Counted from the first letter of the stretch, positions 32,186 through 41,229 are shown. The stretch: DNA of 64,000 nt from an uncultured Collinsella sp. (GCA_900548265.1 URKG01000002.1:81753-145752); one strand, 5' to 3'. Notes: generated by a model from the sequence alone, not told the origin. A program made the numbers and translations.

Positions 32186-33175
32186 CTAGCGCCGCGGCTT
32201 TGCGGCCCGCACCTGCTCTATGACCTTTTCCATCGTGGCGTCGATGTGGTCTTTTTTGAGCTCGCATTCCCAGATGGTTATGGGCGTCCAGCCCATTTGA
32301 GTGAGTGCTGCCACGGCAGCGTGGTCGCGCTCGACGTTGCGACGGAACTTTGCCTCCCAAAACTCAACATTGCGCTTGGGCTGGCTGGGGTTGCACTTGG
32401 GGCAGCGGTGCCAAAAGCAGCCGTTGACGAAGATGGCGATCTTGCGGCCGGGGAAGGCGATGTCGGGCTTGCCGGGAACCTTCCATTCCAAGCGATAGCC
32501 CGCAAGACCTGCTGCCCGCAGGCGCTGGCGAACGAGCAGCTCGGGTTTGGTGTTGGCGCGCTTGTTGCCCTTCATGGACTTTTTGATGGCGGCGCGACGG
32601 CGCACCAGTTCGCGCTCGTCGGCGGAAAGGTCCGAGGTGTCGATGCCGTCGAGCAGGCCGGGCTTGGCGCGCTTTTTGCTGCGGCGTTTAGGTGCGCGCT
32701 TGGGCTTGGTGGCGGGGTGTTCGGTCGTGGCGGCCTCGGCGTCGTTGACAGTGCCGTTGGCCTCGAGCCGGTCTTCCTTCAGCTCAATCAGGGCATCGAT
32801 GAGCCCCTTGTCTGCGGGCATCCATTCCACCGTGGCAAGCGAGGTGCGCGGAATCCAGCGGATATCAAGCTGGCGGTCGTGCTTCTGAGGCTCATCGGAT
32901 TCATCGGCGAGCGAGCAGTAGTAGCACTCCATGGAGAGATGAAAATCGGGGTAGTCATACTCAACGGTGTAGAAATCGCGCAGGTTGGTGACTTTTACCT
33001 GCAGCTCCTCCATAAGCTCGCGGCGTACGGCGTCCTCGGGCGTCTCGCCGCGCATGAGCTTGCCGCCGGGGAATTCCCAAAGTCCCTGCATGTCGCCATA
33101 GCCGCGCTGCACGGCAAGCAGCTCATCAGATCCTTCCTTGCGAATGATCCCAGCGGCAACATGAACAGTCTTCAA
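32186..33175 (-). CDS. Nudix hydrolase fused to a Vsr-type DNA mismatch endonuclease
   Basis: A 329-residue two-domain protein. Residues 1-135 are a MutT-type Nudix domain with the full box GGKLMRGETPEDAVRRELME ending at V60. Residues 150-200 are a lysine/arginine-rich linker. Residues 195-325 are a Vsr-like endonuclease: NTKPELLVRQRLRAAG, PGKPDIAFP with the catalytic Asp238, FVNGCFWHRCPKC with His256, FWEAKFRRNVERD and WTPITIWECELKKD. Asn251 stands where E. coli Vsr has a histidine. Vsr nicks T:G mismatches from deaminated 5-methylcytosine; Nudix enzymes clean oxidised nucleotides. The start is a TTG at 33175 preceded by GAGAGGA. No cytosine methyltransferase gene lies nearby. Confidence 0.85.
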   Translation of the reverse strand: MKTVHVAAGIIRKEGSDELLAVQRGYGDMQGLWEFPGGKLMRGETPEDAVRRELMEELQVKVTNLRDFYTVEYDYPDFHLSMECYYCSLADESDEPQKHDRQLDIRWIPRTSLATVEWMPADKGLIDALIELKEDRLEANGTVNDAEAATTEHPATKPKRAPKRRSKKRAKPGLLDGIDTSDLSADERELVRRRAAIKKSMKGNKRANTKPELLVRQRLRAAGLAGYRLEWKVPGKPDIAFPGRKIAIFVNGCFWHRCPKCNPSQPKRNVEFWEAKFRRNVERDHAAVAALTQMGWTPITIWECELKKDHIDATMEKVIEQVRAAKPRR

Positions 33176-33323
33176 CAGGAGTCCTCTCTCAATATCAACA
33201 CGTGGCAGGCTGGCTACCCGTATCTTACACAACGGTAAGGCAAGCGTAAGCCATATCGATGGTAGCCGACTCGTCTTCTTGCGACTATAGATGCCGTAGA
33301 CTAATCGCAAGAAAGGATTCGGT

Positions 33324-34109
33324 ATGCAAACCACGCGCATGGCGACCCCGGTACTGGAGGTCGCGCATCTCGAAAAGGTATACGGCGCGTTGGGCAACGT
33401 GACCCGCGCGCTCAACGACGTCAGCTTTACCGTCAACCGCGGCGAGTTCGTTGGCATCATGGGCGCTTCGGGCTCGGGCAAGTCGACGTTGCTCAACTGC
33501 GTGTCGACCATCGATAGCGCCACAAGTGGCACGATCCGCATCAACGGTCAGGACGTGACGCGCATGAAGCAGGCCAAGCTCTCGCAGTTCCGCCGCGAGG
33601 AGCTCGGCTTTATCTTCCAGGACTCCAACCTGCTCGATACGCTCACGGCACGCGAGAACATCGCCCTGCCGCTCACCATCGCCCGCACAAACTCGGCAGA
33701 GATCTCGACTCGCGTGCAGGATGTGGCCGCGCGCCTGTCCATCAGTCAGGTGCTCGACAAGTATCCCTATCAGATGTCCGGCGGTCAGCAGCAGCGCGTT
33801 GCCGCGGCTCGCGCGCTCGTCACCGACCCCACCATGATCATGGCCGACGAACCCACCGGCGCCCTCGATTCCAAGAGCGCTCGCCTGCTGCTCGAGAGCC
33901 TGGAGGCCCTCAATCGCCGCCTGCGCGCCACCGTGCTCATGGTCACGCATGACAGCTTTGCTGCCAGCTACACGAGCCGCGTGTTGTTTATCCGCGACGG
34001 CAAGATCTTCACCGAGCTGCGCCGCGGCGACACCGACCGCCGAGAGTTTTTCGACCGCATTATGGAGGTCGTTGCCATGATGGGCGGTGAGGGCTCCGAT
34101 GCTTTGTAA
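33324..34109 (+). CDS. ABC transporter ATPase, BceA/MacB type
   Basis: A 261-residue ATPase. Walker A is GASGSGKSTLLN, the Q-loop is FIFQDSNLLD, the signature MSGGQQQRVAAARAL, Walker B MIMADEPTGALD and the H-loop MVTHD. The MacB/BceA pattern suits partners with few membrane helices and large extracellular domains. It powers the permease encoded next, whose start overlaps its last 11 bases. Such pairs sense or remove cell-wall antibiotics and host peptides. The usual BceRS two-component genes are not here. The ATG follows AAGAAAGGA. Confidence 0.93.
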   Translation: MQTTRMATPVLEVAHLEKVYGALGNVTRALNDVSFTVNRGEFVGIMGASGSGKSTLLNCVSTIDSATSGTIRINGQDVTRMKQAKLSQFRREELGFIFQDSNLLDTLTARENIALPLTIARTNSAEISTRVQDVAARLSISQVLDKYPYQMSGGQQQRVAAARALVTDPTMIMADEPTGALDSKSARLLLESLEALNRRLRATVLMVTHDSFAASYTSRVLFIRDGKIFTELRRGDTDRREFFDRIMEVVAMMGGEGSDAL

Positions 34110-36351
34110 ACTCGCTTGGGGCAACGTCCGCCGTGCCGGCCGCGACTACCTCGTCTACCTTTTGACGCTCACCCTGGGCGTCACGGTCTTCTATGCCTTT
34201 AACACCATCTCAATGCAGGTCGACATCGCCGGAATCGATGAAGAGGGCTTGGCGCAGGTTATGGGCAGTATGCTCGGCGACCTGACGTACTTTTTGGCCG
34301 GTGTCATGGCCTTTTTGATGGTGTATGCCAATAACTTCATCATGAAACGCCGCAAGAAGGAGTTTGGCCTGTACCAGGTGCTCGGCATGGGGCGTGGGCG
34401 CGTCGCCACGATCATGGCGCTCGAGACCGTGATAGTGTCGGTCGTGGCCTTTGTCGCCGGCATTGTGCTGGGTGTGGGGCTCTCCCAGCTCATGACGTTC
34501 TTTACGGCCTCGCTCTTTAAGACACAGATCGCCAATTTCCACTTCTTTTTCTCGGTGCATGCGTTCAACCTGACCCTTGCTTGCATGCTCGTAATGTTTG
34601 TGCTCACGCTACTGCTGAACCTTCGCGCCGTGCGTCGTACCAAACTCATCGAGCTTATGGGTGCCGAGCGTCGCAACGAGAGCATCAAGACACGCAACCC
34701 CTGGATTGCGATTGCCATCTTTGCCGTGGGCGTGGCGCTTGTGGGCGTGGCCTATTACCGTCTGCTACGTGATGGGTTCCCGCTAACCGCGACGGAAAGC
34801 AAGCTGCAAGAGGCCATGAACCAGTTTGGTATTACGACCGCTATGGTTACCGTGGGCACCTTTGCCCTGTTCTGGGGACTCTCGGGCATGCTCATCAAGC
34901 TGCTGCAGAGCCTGCGCGGCGTGTATTGGCGCGGCCTCAACATGTTTACCGTGCGCCAGCTTGCGGCCAAGGTCAACACGGTGTGCTTTTCGATGGGCGT
35001 CATCGCGATGCTCCTGTTTTTGGCCATCACCTCGGTGACGTGCGGTATGTCGATTGCCAACGTGATGAACGAAAACCTGGAGCGCTATAACCCTGTTGAC
35101 GTGTCTCAGACGTATGTCTATTACACGCCCGATACGCTCGACTACTACAAAGAGTACGTCAATCCGCCTGAAGCCGATCGCATGGTGCTGGCCGATACAA
35201 CGGTCGATTTGTACCCCGCATGGCACGGCGATCCATGGCACGGCGATCGTATCGATTCCGATAACGCTGCAGACGGTATTAAGGGCAAGTCGGCGGACAA
35301 CAACGACGAGACCGGCAAGAAGGTCAATATCGCCGATGTTGCCGGTGAGCATGTGCAGATCGATTTGTATCTGAGTTACCCGTTTGGCGGCTCGAATCCT
35401 TCGGTGACCCCAAGTGAGATGTGCAAGACCATGGGCGAAAAGCTTCCCAAGGCGTTCGGGGGTAGCAATGCCGATACGATGGGTCTGTTTGTGACGCCGG
35501 CGAGCCAGTACAACAAACTGCGTCAGATGATGGGCGAGGAGCCGGTGAGCATTGGCCGCGACCAGTACTTGCTCACGTGTGATATGGGCGGCGAGCTGGT
35601 CGACCTGTACACCAAGTATATGGCTGGCGGCCATGCCCTTACCTTGGGCGGGCATACGCTCAAGCCCGCAACCGATAAGTCGGACGAAGATACGGCGGCC
35701 ATCGCCAACTCGGCGATGGGCAGTAATCCGGGTACCGTCGTCGTTGCCGATGAGCTGTTGTCCCAACTTAATCTGCAGCCGTATTCCAGTAGCCTGCTCG
35801 TTAACTACAAACAGGGGATGGATACGACCGAGGCAGACGAGAGTATTAAATACACTGTGCTCGACAATCTGCTCGTTGACGGCAAGGAGCCGGGGTCGTG
35901 GGGAACCTTCATCACACGCTCCGAGATGTACACGCAAGCAGCGCAAATGAACGGTCTTATTAGCTACCTAGCCATCTACATCGGCTTTGTATTGGTCGTT
36001 GCATGCGCGGCGATTCTGTCGATTCAGCAACTCTCCAACGTGGCCGACGGCAGTCGCAGCTATCGTGTGCTGGCACAGATCGGCTGCGACGACCGCCAGA
36101 TTCGTCATTCGGTGATGGCGCAGCAAGCGGTATTCTTCCTGTTCCCGCTGGCAGTGGGCCTGGCGCACTCCTTTGTGGCACTTAGGGTGATCATCGAGCT
36201 GGTGAGCATTTTCGGAAATATGAGCATCGGCGGCACCGTGGGCCTCACCTGTGCAATCTTCCTGGCAGCATACGGTGGCTACTTCCTGGTGACCTACCTC
36301 ATGAGCACCGGCATGGTACAAGCCGCCATCGCTACCCGTTACAGCGAGTAA
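34099..36351 (+). CDS. ABC transporter permease, BceB/FtsX type
   Basis: A 750-residue permease. About eight to ten membrane helices are split around a large extracellular domain (about residues 335-625) that is rich in charged residues. The N-terminal FtsX unit contains MKRRKKEFGLYQVLGMGRGR, a family coupling segment. The C-terminal part ends with helices such as IYIGFVLVVACAAILSIQQL. It partners the ATPase encoded directly upstream, with an 11-base overlap. BceB-type permeases recognise bacitracin, lantibiotics or similar peptides. The substrate is unknown. The ATG at 34099 is the natural coupled start. Confidence 0.9.
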   Translation: MLCKLAWGNVRRAGRDYLVYLLTLTLGVTVFYAFNTISMQVDIAGIDEEGLAQVMGSMLGDLTYFLAGVMAFLMVYANNFIMKRRKKEFGLYQVLGMGRGRVATIMALETVIVSVVAFVAGIVLGVGLSQLMTFFTASLFKTQIANFHFFFSVHAFNLTLACMLVMFVLTLLLNLRAVRRTKLIELMGAERRNESIKTRNPWIAIAIFAVGVALVGVAYYRLLRDGFPLTATESKLQEAMNQFGITTAMVTVGTFALFWGLSGMLIKLLQSLRGVYWRGLNMFTVRQLAAKVNTVCFSMGVIAMLLFLAITSVTCGMSIANVMNENLERYNPVDVSQTYVYYTPDTLDYYKEYVNPPEADRMVLADTTVDLYPAWHGDPWHGDRIDSDNAADGIKGKSADNNDETGKKVNIADVAGEHVQIDLYLSYPFGGSNPSVTPSEMCKTMGEKLPKAFGGSNADTMGLFVTPASQYNKLRQMMGEEPVSIGRDQYLLTCDMGGELVDLYTKYMAGGHALTLGGHTLKPATDKSDEDTAAIANSAMGSNPGTVVVADELLSQLNLQPYSSSLLVNYKQGMDTTEADESIKYTVLDNLLVDGKEPGSWGTFITRSEMYTQAAQMNGLISYLAIYIGFVLVVACAAILSIQQLSNVADGSRSYRVLAQIGCDDRQIRHSVMAQQAVFFLFPLAVGLAHSFVALRVIIELVSIFGNMSIGGTVGLTCAIFLAAYGGYFLVTYLMSTGMVQAAIATRYSE

Positions 36352-36387
36352 CTCACCCAGTTTGGAATTATCGTAGGTTGAGCATAA

Positions 36388-36534
36388 GTCATCGAAAACG
36401 CCCCTAAGCGAGCAAGGTGACGTGAAAGAGGAGGGAAGCGTACTTTGGTACGCGACCGACGATTGAACGTCAGATTGCCGCTTAGGGGCGTTTGCAGCGT
36501 CGAGCCGTTACGCGGTTTGGCAAAACCGCGTAAC
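36388..36534 (+). repeat. Structured 147-base repeat, family A copy 2
   Basis: Outer stem CGCCCCTAAGCG/GCTTAGGGGCG and second stem GACGT/ACGTC are as in copy 1. The apical stem here is AAGCGTAC/GGTACGCG, different from copies 1 and 3 but still paired. The downstream hairpin is GTTACGCGGTTT/AAACCGCGTAAC. Flanking loops GAGCAAGGTG, CAGATTGCC and GTTTGCAGCGTCGAG are kept. It starts 36 bases after the permease stop. Confidence 0.88.
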
Positions 36535-36660
36535 TTCATCGTAGAAGCGCGTTTGCGGGCGGCGGATGCTCGTCTCCTGTCGCCCGCTCACCGAGGCTTG
36601 GCAATTGTCTTAATATCTTAAGGGTCTCGATTTGTCCAAGACTGAGCGAAGGAGCTCATC

Positions 36661-38100
36661 ATGAGCGACGGAAAGAAGAAGCTTTCCTTCTTGACGGTCA
36701 TTTCGACCATCATCTGCGTCGTCTTCGTTTGCGAGGCCGCCGCTCCCGCTGCTGCCATTGGCAACCAGCAGTTCTTCTGGTGGATCTTCCTGATCCTGAC
36801 CTTCCTGCTCCCTTATGGCATGGTTGTCGCCGAGCTCGGCACTACCTATGACGGCGAGGGCGGCATTTACGACTGGGTACGTGATGGCCTGGGCGACAAG
36901 TGGGGCGCCCGCATCTCGTACTACTACTGGGTTAACTACCCGCTGTGGATCGCCTCGCTGGCTACCATGTTCCCCGACATTCTGGGCATGGTCTTTGGCG
37001 TCGAGTTCAATCTGATCGCCAAGTTGGGTATCGATCTTGCCTTTGTGTGGATCGTCTACCTCATGGGCCGCTCCAAGGCGGCCGACTCCGAGTGGGTCCT
37101 GAACGGCGGCGCCATCGTCAAGGTCGCCGTTGCCGTTATCGTCGGCGCTCTGGGCATTTGGTATGCCATGGAGAACGGTTTTGCGAACGACATGTCCGCT
37201 GCCACCTTCCTGCCCGAGCTTACCAACACCAACGCTCTCGGCTACCTGTCGATCATCATCTTTAACTTCATGGGCTTCGAGGTCATCTGCACCATGACCG
37301 ACGATATGGCCGATCCCGCTCGCGATATCCCCAAGGCTATCATCGTCGGCGGCCTGTCTATCGCCGTGATCTATCTGTTCGCTGGCTTTGGCATCGGCGC
37401 TGCGGTGCCGGCCGATTCCATCGATCCCGACTACGGCATGATCTACGCTGTCCAGACCATGGTGGGCGACTCCATGATCTTCAAGGTCATCTGCATTGCC
37501 TTCCTGATCACCCTGTTCGCCAACATGGCTGCCTGGTCCTTCGGCGTCAACTCCGTTGCTCGTTATGCTGCCGAGCATGGCAACATGCCCAAGGTCTTTG
37601 CCTCGATGATCTCGGATGACGACATGCCCAACGGCGCCAACCTGGTCAACGCCATCGTCGCCTCCCTGGTGCTGTGCCTGCAGCTCGTTCCCATCGACGC
37701 CATCTCCAACGGTGTCTTCTGGATGCTCTTCGGTACCTCCGTTGTATTCTTGCTGCTCACCTACATCCCGATGTTCCCGGCATTCCTCAACCTTCGTAAG
37801 AACGACCCTAACCGTGCGCGCATCTTTACGTTCCCGTTTAAGGGCGCCATGATGAAGGTCATGCTGGCTATTCCCTGCATCGAGCTGATTCTGGCTATCG
37901 TTGCAACGCTGATTCCGTTCTCTGTCGATGAGATTGGCGATAAGGTCCCGATGATCGTTATCTTCATCGTGCTTTTGCTTATTGGCGAGGTTGTCCGCGT
38001 CGTCAGTGCTAAGGGTCGCGAGACCGAGTACAAGGGTCTCACCCCCGAGCTGGCTGCTCAGCGTCTCGCTGAGGAGGCCGCCGAGGCCGAAGAGGACTAG
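36661..38100 (+). CDS. APC-family amino acid/polyamine permease
   Basis: A 479-residue permease with about 12 membrane helices. The first helices read FLTVISTIICVVFVCEAAAP and the family segment GGIYDWVRDGLGDKWG follows, with EVICTMTDDMADPARDIPKA at the helix 6 region. The APC superfamily exchanges amino acids and amines. Agmatine deiminase starts 285 bases downstream on the same strand, so agmatine or agmatine/putrescine exchange is a reasonable guess. The ATG follows GAAGGAG. The C-terminus is acidic (EEAAEAEED). Confidence 0.85.
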   Translation: MSDGKKKLSFLTVISTIICVVFVCEAAAPAAAIGNQQFFWWIFLILTFLLPYGMVVAELGTTYDGEGGIYDWVRDGLGDKWGARISYYYWVNYPLWIASLATMFPDILGMVFGVEFNLIAKLGIDLAFVWIVYLMGRSKAADSEWVLNGGAIVKVAVAVIVGALGIWYAMENGFANDMSAATFLPELTNTNALGYLSIIIFNFMGFEVICTMTDDMADPARDIPKAIIVGGLSIAVIYLFAGFGIGAAVPADSIDPDYGMIYAVQTMVGDSMIFKVICIAFLITLFANMAAWSFGVNSVARYAAEHGNMPKVFASMISDDDMPNGANLVNAIVASLVLCLQLVPIDAISNGVFWMLFGTSVVFLLLTYIPMFPAFLNLRKNDPNRARIFTFPFKGAMMKVMLAIPCIELILAIVATLIPFSVDEIGDKVPMIVIFIVLLLIGEVVRVVSAKGRETEYKGLTPELAAQRLAEEAAEAEED

Positions 38101-38236
38101 AGCACCCGGATTCGGGGCTCCAACCCTCCTCGCTACTTGACCATTCCCCGGGGTGGGTGTGAACGATAGCTCTGGTAACCACCGCCCGCCCCAATCTCTC
38201 TTCCGTATCCTTCGTGCGTTTTGTCTCCGCGCGCCA

Positions 38237-38346
38237 GGTTACGTCGTCGCTTGCCGGTGCGACTCCGTGAAAACCGGCGCCGGGCGCCCCGACCTTTGCC
38301 GGGGAACGGGCGTCCGCCACCTCTTGGTTTTAGGCTGCGGGTAACC
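38237..38346 (+). promoter_or_regulatory. Structured leader of the agmatine deiminase gene
   Basis: The 285-base gap before aguA contains several helices: GGTTAC (38237) with GTAACC (38341), GCCGGT (38253) with ACCGGC (38273), and CCCC (38287) with GGGG (38301). AAAACC (38270) could pair with GGTTTT (38326) in an alternative fold. GCGGG-TAA-CCCGC (38337-38349) competes with the closing helix. Competing helices just before the ribosome site suggest a riboswitch-like control. I cannot match it to a known class. Confidence 0.5.
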
Positions 38347-38385
38347 CGCCTGCAGCAAGCGATCGTTCGATTTGGAGGAAATCTT

Positions 38386-39591
38386 ATGCGTACGATCACC
38401 GAGTCCGAGTCCACCCCTAAGGCCGACGGCTACTTTATGCCTGCTGAGTTCGCTCCGCAGGATCGCGTGTGGATGGGCTGGCCCCATCGCACCGATACCT
38501 GGGCCCATGGCGCCAAGCCGGCTCAGAGGCAGTATGCCGCCATCGCTCGCGCTATTGCCGAGTTCACTCCGGTTACCATATGCGTCAATCAGGCCGACTA
38601 CGCCAACTGCAAGGCCGTCTTTGAGGAAGACGAGAACGTTACCGTTATCGAGATGACCACCGACGACGCTTGGTTCCGCGACACCGCTGCCACTTTTGTT
38701 ATCAACGGCAAGGGCGATAAGCGCGCCAACCACTGGCACTTCAACGCTTATGGCGGTCTTGTCGACGGCCTGTACTTCCCGTGGGACAAGGACGAGCAGA
38801 TCGCCCTTAAGATGGCTGAGCTTTCCGGCTGTCGTCGTTATCGTCCCGATGACATGATCCTCGAGGGCGGTTCCATCACCGTCGACGGCGATGGAACCGT
38901 GGTCGTGACCGACCAGTGCCTGCTTTCCCCGGGCCGCACCTGCTCTGCGGTTCTGGAGGAGGAAGAGGATCCCGAGTCCATCTGGCCCAAGTTCAAGAGG
39001 AAGTTCGAGCCCTGGAGCGAGGAACTTCGCGCCTATATGGACGAGCACCTCAAGGATTATCTGGGTGTCGAGAAGGTCATCTGGGTCAAGGAGGGCATCG
39101 ACCCCGAGGAGACCAACGGTCACATCGATGACGTCGCCACGTTCATCGCTCCGGGCGTCATGGCCTGCATCTGGACTGACGATCCCGAGTATCCGTTCTA
39201 CGAGCAGTGCCACGCCATCTACGAGACCCTCTCCAACGCCGTTGACGCCAAGGGCCGCAAGATGAAGGTCTACAAGCTCTGCATGCCCGTGAACCCGCTG
39301 TTCATGGACCAGGCTTCCTGCGACACCATCGACGCCGACGAGAACGCCGAGCCGCGCGTCGCCGACGAGCCGCTGATCGCCTCCTACATGAACTACCTGG
39401 TCACCAACCACGGCGTTATCGTCCCGCAGTACGGCGACGAGAACGACCAGCTTGCCGTTGACACGCTCCAGAAGATCTACGATGAGGTCTGGGGCGAGGG
39501 CGTCTACAAGTGCGTCGGCGTTCAGTCCGAGCAGGTCGTCTTCGGCGGCGGAAACATCCACTGCATTACTCAGCAGGAACCCTCGGCGTAA
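38386..39591 (+). CDS. aguA: Agmatine deiminase
   Basis: A 401-residue guanidino-group-modifying enzyme. It has MPAEFAPQDRVWMGWPHR, the substrate-binding WFRDTAATFVING, ILEGGSITVDGDGT, the catalytic His/Asp region TNGHIDDVATFI and the nucleophile cysteine in GGGNIHCITQQ. It hydrolyses agmatine to N-carbamoylputrescine and ammonia. It is about 35 residues longer than common AguA proteins; the extra length lies mainly around EEEEDPESIWPKFKRKFE before the LRAYMDEHLKDYLG segment. The ATG follows TTGGAGG. The permease lies upstream, and AguB or a carbamate kinase is not in the window. Confidence 0.95.
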   Translation: MRTITESESTPKADGYFMPAEFAPQDRVWMGWPHRTDTWAHGAKPAQRQYAAIARAIAEFTPVTICVNQADYANCKAVFEEDENVTVIEMTTDDAWFRDTAATFVINGKGDKRANHWHFNAYGGLVDGLYFPWDKDEQIALKMAELSGCRRYRPDDMILEGGSITVDGDGTVVVTDQCLLSPGRTCSAVLEEEEDPESIWPKFKRKFEPWSEELRAYMDEHLKDYLGVEKVIWVKEGIDPEETNGHIDDVATFIAPGVMACIWTDDPEYPFYEQCHAIYETLSNAVDAKGRKMKVYKLCMPVNPLFMDQASCDTIDADENAEPRVADEPLIASYMNYLVTNHGVIVPQYGDENDQLAVDTLQKIYDEVWGEGVYKCVGVQSEQVVFGGGNIHCITQQEPSA

Positions 39592-39776
39592 CTGTCTGTC
39601 TTCCCGAGGCACGGCGCCTTCCCGTTCATTTTTCGCTTGCGTACCAAAGTACGCGGCGCTCCTCTTTCACGGGAATCTGCCCCACCTCAGAAACCCAGCC
39701 GATTAATCGGACCGACGTAGCTTGCTACCGCATTAGTCATTGGTGCCAACCCTGGCAACGATGCAGGTCGAAAAAC

Positions 39777-39924
39777 GTCAGCGAAAACCCGCCAGAGCGA
39801 GCAAGGTGCCTTGAAGCGAGGCGGCATTGACCTTTTGGTCATGCCGTCGAAGCTGAAAGGCAGATTGCCGTTCTGGCGGGTTTGCAGCGTCGAGTAGTTA
39901 CGCGGTTTGGTAAAACCGCGTAAC
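39777..39924 (+). repeat. Structured 148-base repeat, family A copy 3
   Basis: The outer stem is CCCGCCAGAGC with GTTCTGGCGGG, completely different in sequence from copies 1 and 2 but still complementary (one G-U). The second stem is GCCTT with AAGGC in place of GACGT/ACGTC. The apical stem is CGGCATTGACC with GGTCATGCCG. The hairpin GTTACGCGGTTT/AAACCGCGTAAC follows. Loops GAGCAAGGTG, CAGATTGCC and GTTTGCAGCGTCGAG are the same. Its end touches the stop codon of the convergent DAHP synthase gene. Confidence 0.88.
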
Positions 39925-40955
39925 TAAATACGTTCCGCGATTTCGTGGATGAGGTAGTCGGTCTTTTCCCAGCCCAGGCACGGGTCGGTGATCGACTTGC
40001 CAAAGACGCCGCCGTCGACCGGCTGGTTGCCATCCTCCAGGTAGGACTCGATCATAAAGCCCTTGACCAGCTTGGAGATGGACTCGTTGCGGCGGCAGCT
40101 GTCGAGCACCTCCTTGCAAATGCGATACTGCTCCAGCGGACGCTTGCCCGAGTTGTCGTGGTTGCAGTCGATGACCGCTGCCGGATTGGCATAGCCGGCG
40201 TGCTCGGTATAGCGCTCGGCCAGGCGCTCCAGGTGCTCGTAGTGGTAATTGGGGTAGGTGCGACCGTCGAGGCCGATGTAGCCGCGCATGACAGCGTGCG
40301 CAAGCGGGTTGCCGTCGCACTCGACCTCCCAGTTGCGGAAGATGAAGCTCTGGTGCGCCTGCGCGGCGTGAATGGAGTTGAGCATAACGGTGGTAGAGCC
40401 GGCAGTGGGATTCTTCATGCCGACGGGCACCGAAATGCCGCTCGACACCAGGCGATGCTCCTGGTTCTCGACCGAGCGTGCGCCCACGGCAACATAGCTC
40501 AGCAGGTCAACGAGGTACTGGTAGTTGGACGGATAAAGCATCTCGTCGGCGGTAAAGAAGCCCGTTTCCTCAATAACGCGCAGGTGCATATGGCGGATGG
40601 CCTTGACGCCCTCGAGTAGGTCGTCGGGAGCCTCGGGGTCGGGGTTGTGCAGAAGACCCTTGTAGCCGGTGCCCTTGGTACGCGGCTTATTGGTGTAGAC
40701 GCGCGGAATGATGATGAGCTTGTCCTTGACTTCCTCGGCGGTCTTGGCCAGCCGGTTCATGTACTCGAGGACTGAGTCTTCGCGGTCGGCAGAGCACGGG
40801 CCGATGATGAGCACCTTGCGTGCGTCCTCGCCGGTAAAGACTTTGGCGACCTCGGCGTCAAATGCCTGCTTTTTGGCGGTAAGCTCGGCTGAAAGCGGCA
40901 TTTCCTTGCGGATCTCCATGGGGATCGGCAGCCTGCGTTTGAAATCCATGGCCAT
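39924..40955 (-). CDS. 3-deoxy-7-phosphoheptulonate (DAHP) synthase, AroG/F type
   Basis: A 343-residue class I DAHP synthase. It contains VLIIGPCSADREDSVLEYMN, IPRVYTNKPRTKGTGYKGL, GARSVENQEHR, GMKNPTAGSTT and VIDCNHDNSGKRP with metal-binding residues. It condenses phosphoenolpyruvate and erythrose-4-phosphate in the first step of aromatic amino acid synthesis. The ATG at 40955 follows GAGGAGG; a second ATG lies two codons later. It is monocistronic. Feedback specificity cannot be read safely from the sequence. Confidence 0.94.
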   Translation of the reverse strand: MAMDFKRRLPIPMEIRKEMPLSAELTAKKQAFDAEVAKVFTGEDARKVLIIGPCSADREDSVLEYMNRLAKTAEEVKDKLIIIPRVYTNKPRTKGTGYKGLLHNPDPEAPDDLLEGVKAIRHMHLRVIEETGFFTADEMLYPSNYQYLVDLLSYVAVGARSVENQEHRLVSSGISVPVGMKNPTAGSTTVMLNSIHAAQAHQSFIFRNWEVECDGNPLAHAVMRGYIGLDGRTYPNYHYEHLERLAERYTEHAGYANPAAVIDCNHDNSGKRPLEQYRICKEVLDSCRRNESISKLVKGFMIESYLEDGNQPVDGGVFGKSITDPCLGWEKTDYLIHEIAERI

Positions 40956-41054
40956 GCGGGGCCTCCTCAATCAAATAAGTCAAAGCGTGAATTGTCGAAT
41001 GCACGGCATTATCCGCTGTCGCACGCTAAAGTGCAAGTCCTCGTCACCCCGAAA

Positions 41055-41097
41055 CCTGCCAAAAAGGGACAGGTTTATTTTGGCAGGTTTTATCTGG
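41055..41097. repeat. Hairpin with GGGACAGG motif
   Basis: ACCTGCCAAAA (41055-41065) pairs with TTTTGGCAGGT (41085-41095) around AGGGACAGGTTTA. It resembles the GGGGAC-bearing hairpins at 19131, 23778 and 29443. It lies upstream of the DAHP synthase gene and downstream of the ABC exporter. Confidence 0.65.
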
Positions 41098-41190
41098 GTA
41101 AACGTCAGCTGGACCTGGAATGGAATGATGCCACGTTGCTTGGAAGGGGCTGTCAATCAGATCCCAGGGGGAGGCGGTTCGAGGGCCGCA

Positions 41191-41229
41191 AAATAAAAAC
41201 GGGGGCGCAGGTTGTCCTGCGCCCCCGTT
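41191..41229 (-). terminator. Terminator of the marR-ABC exporter operon
   Basis: On the minus strand AACGGGGGCGCAGG and CCTGCGCCCCCGTT are perfect arms followed by TTTATTTT, 32 bases past the stop. Confidence 0.9.

Noticed and set aside
38239..39612. A 457-codon minus-strand frame opposite agmatine deiminase
   Set aside because: Mirror of a strongly supported gene.
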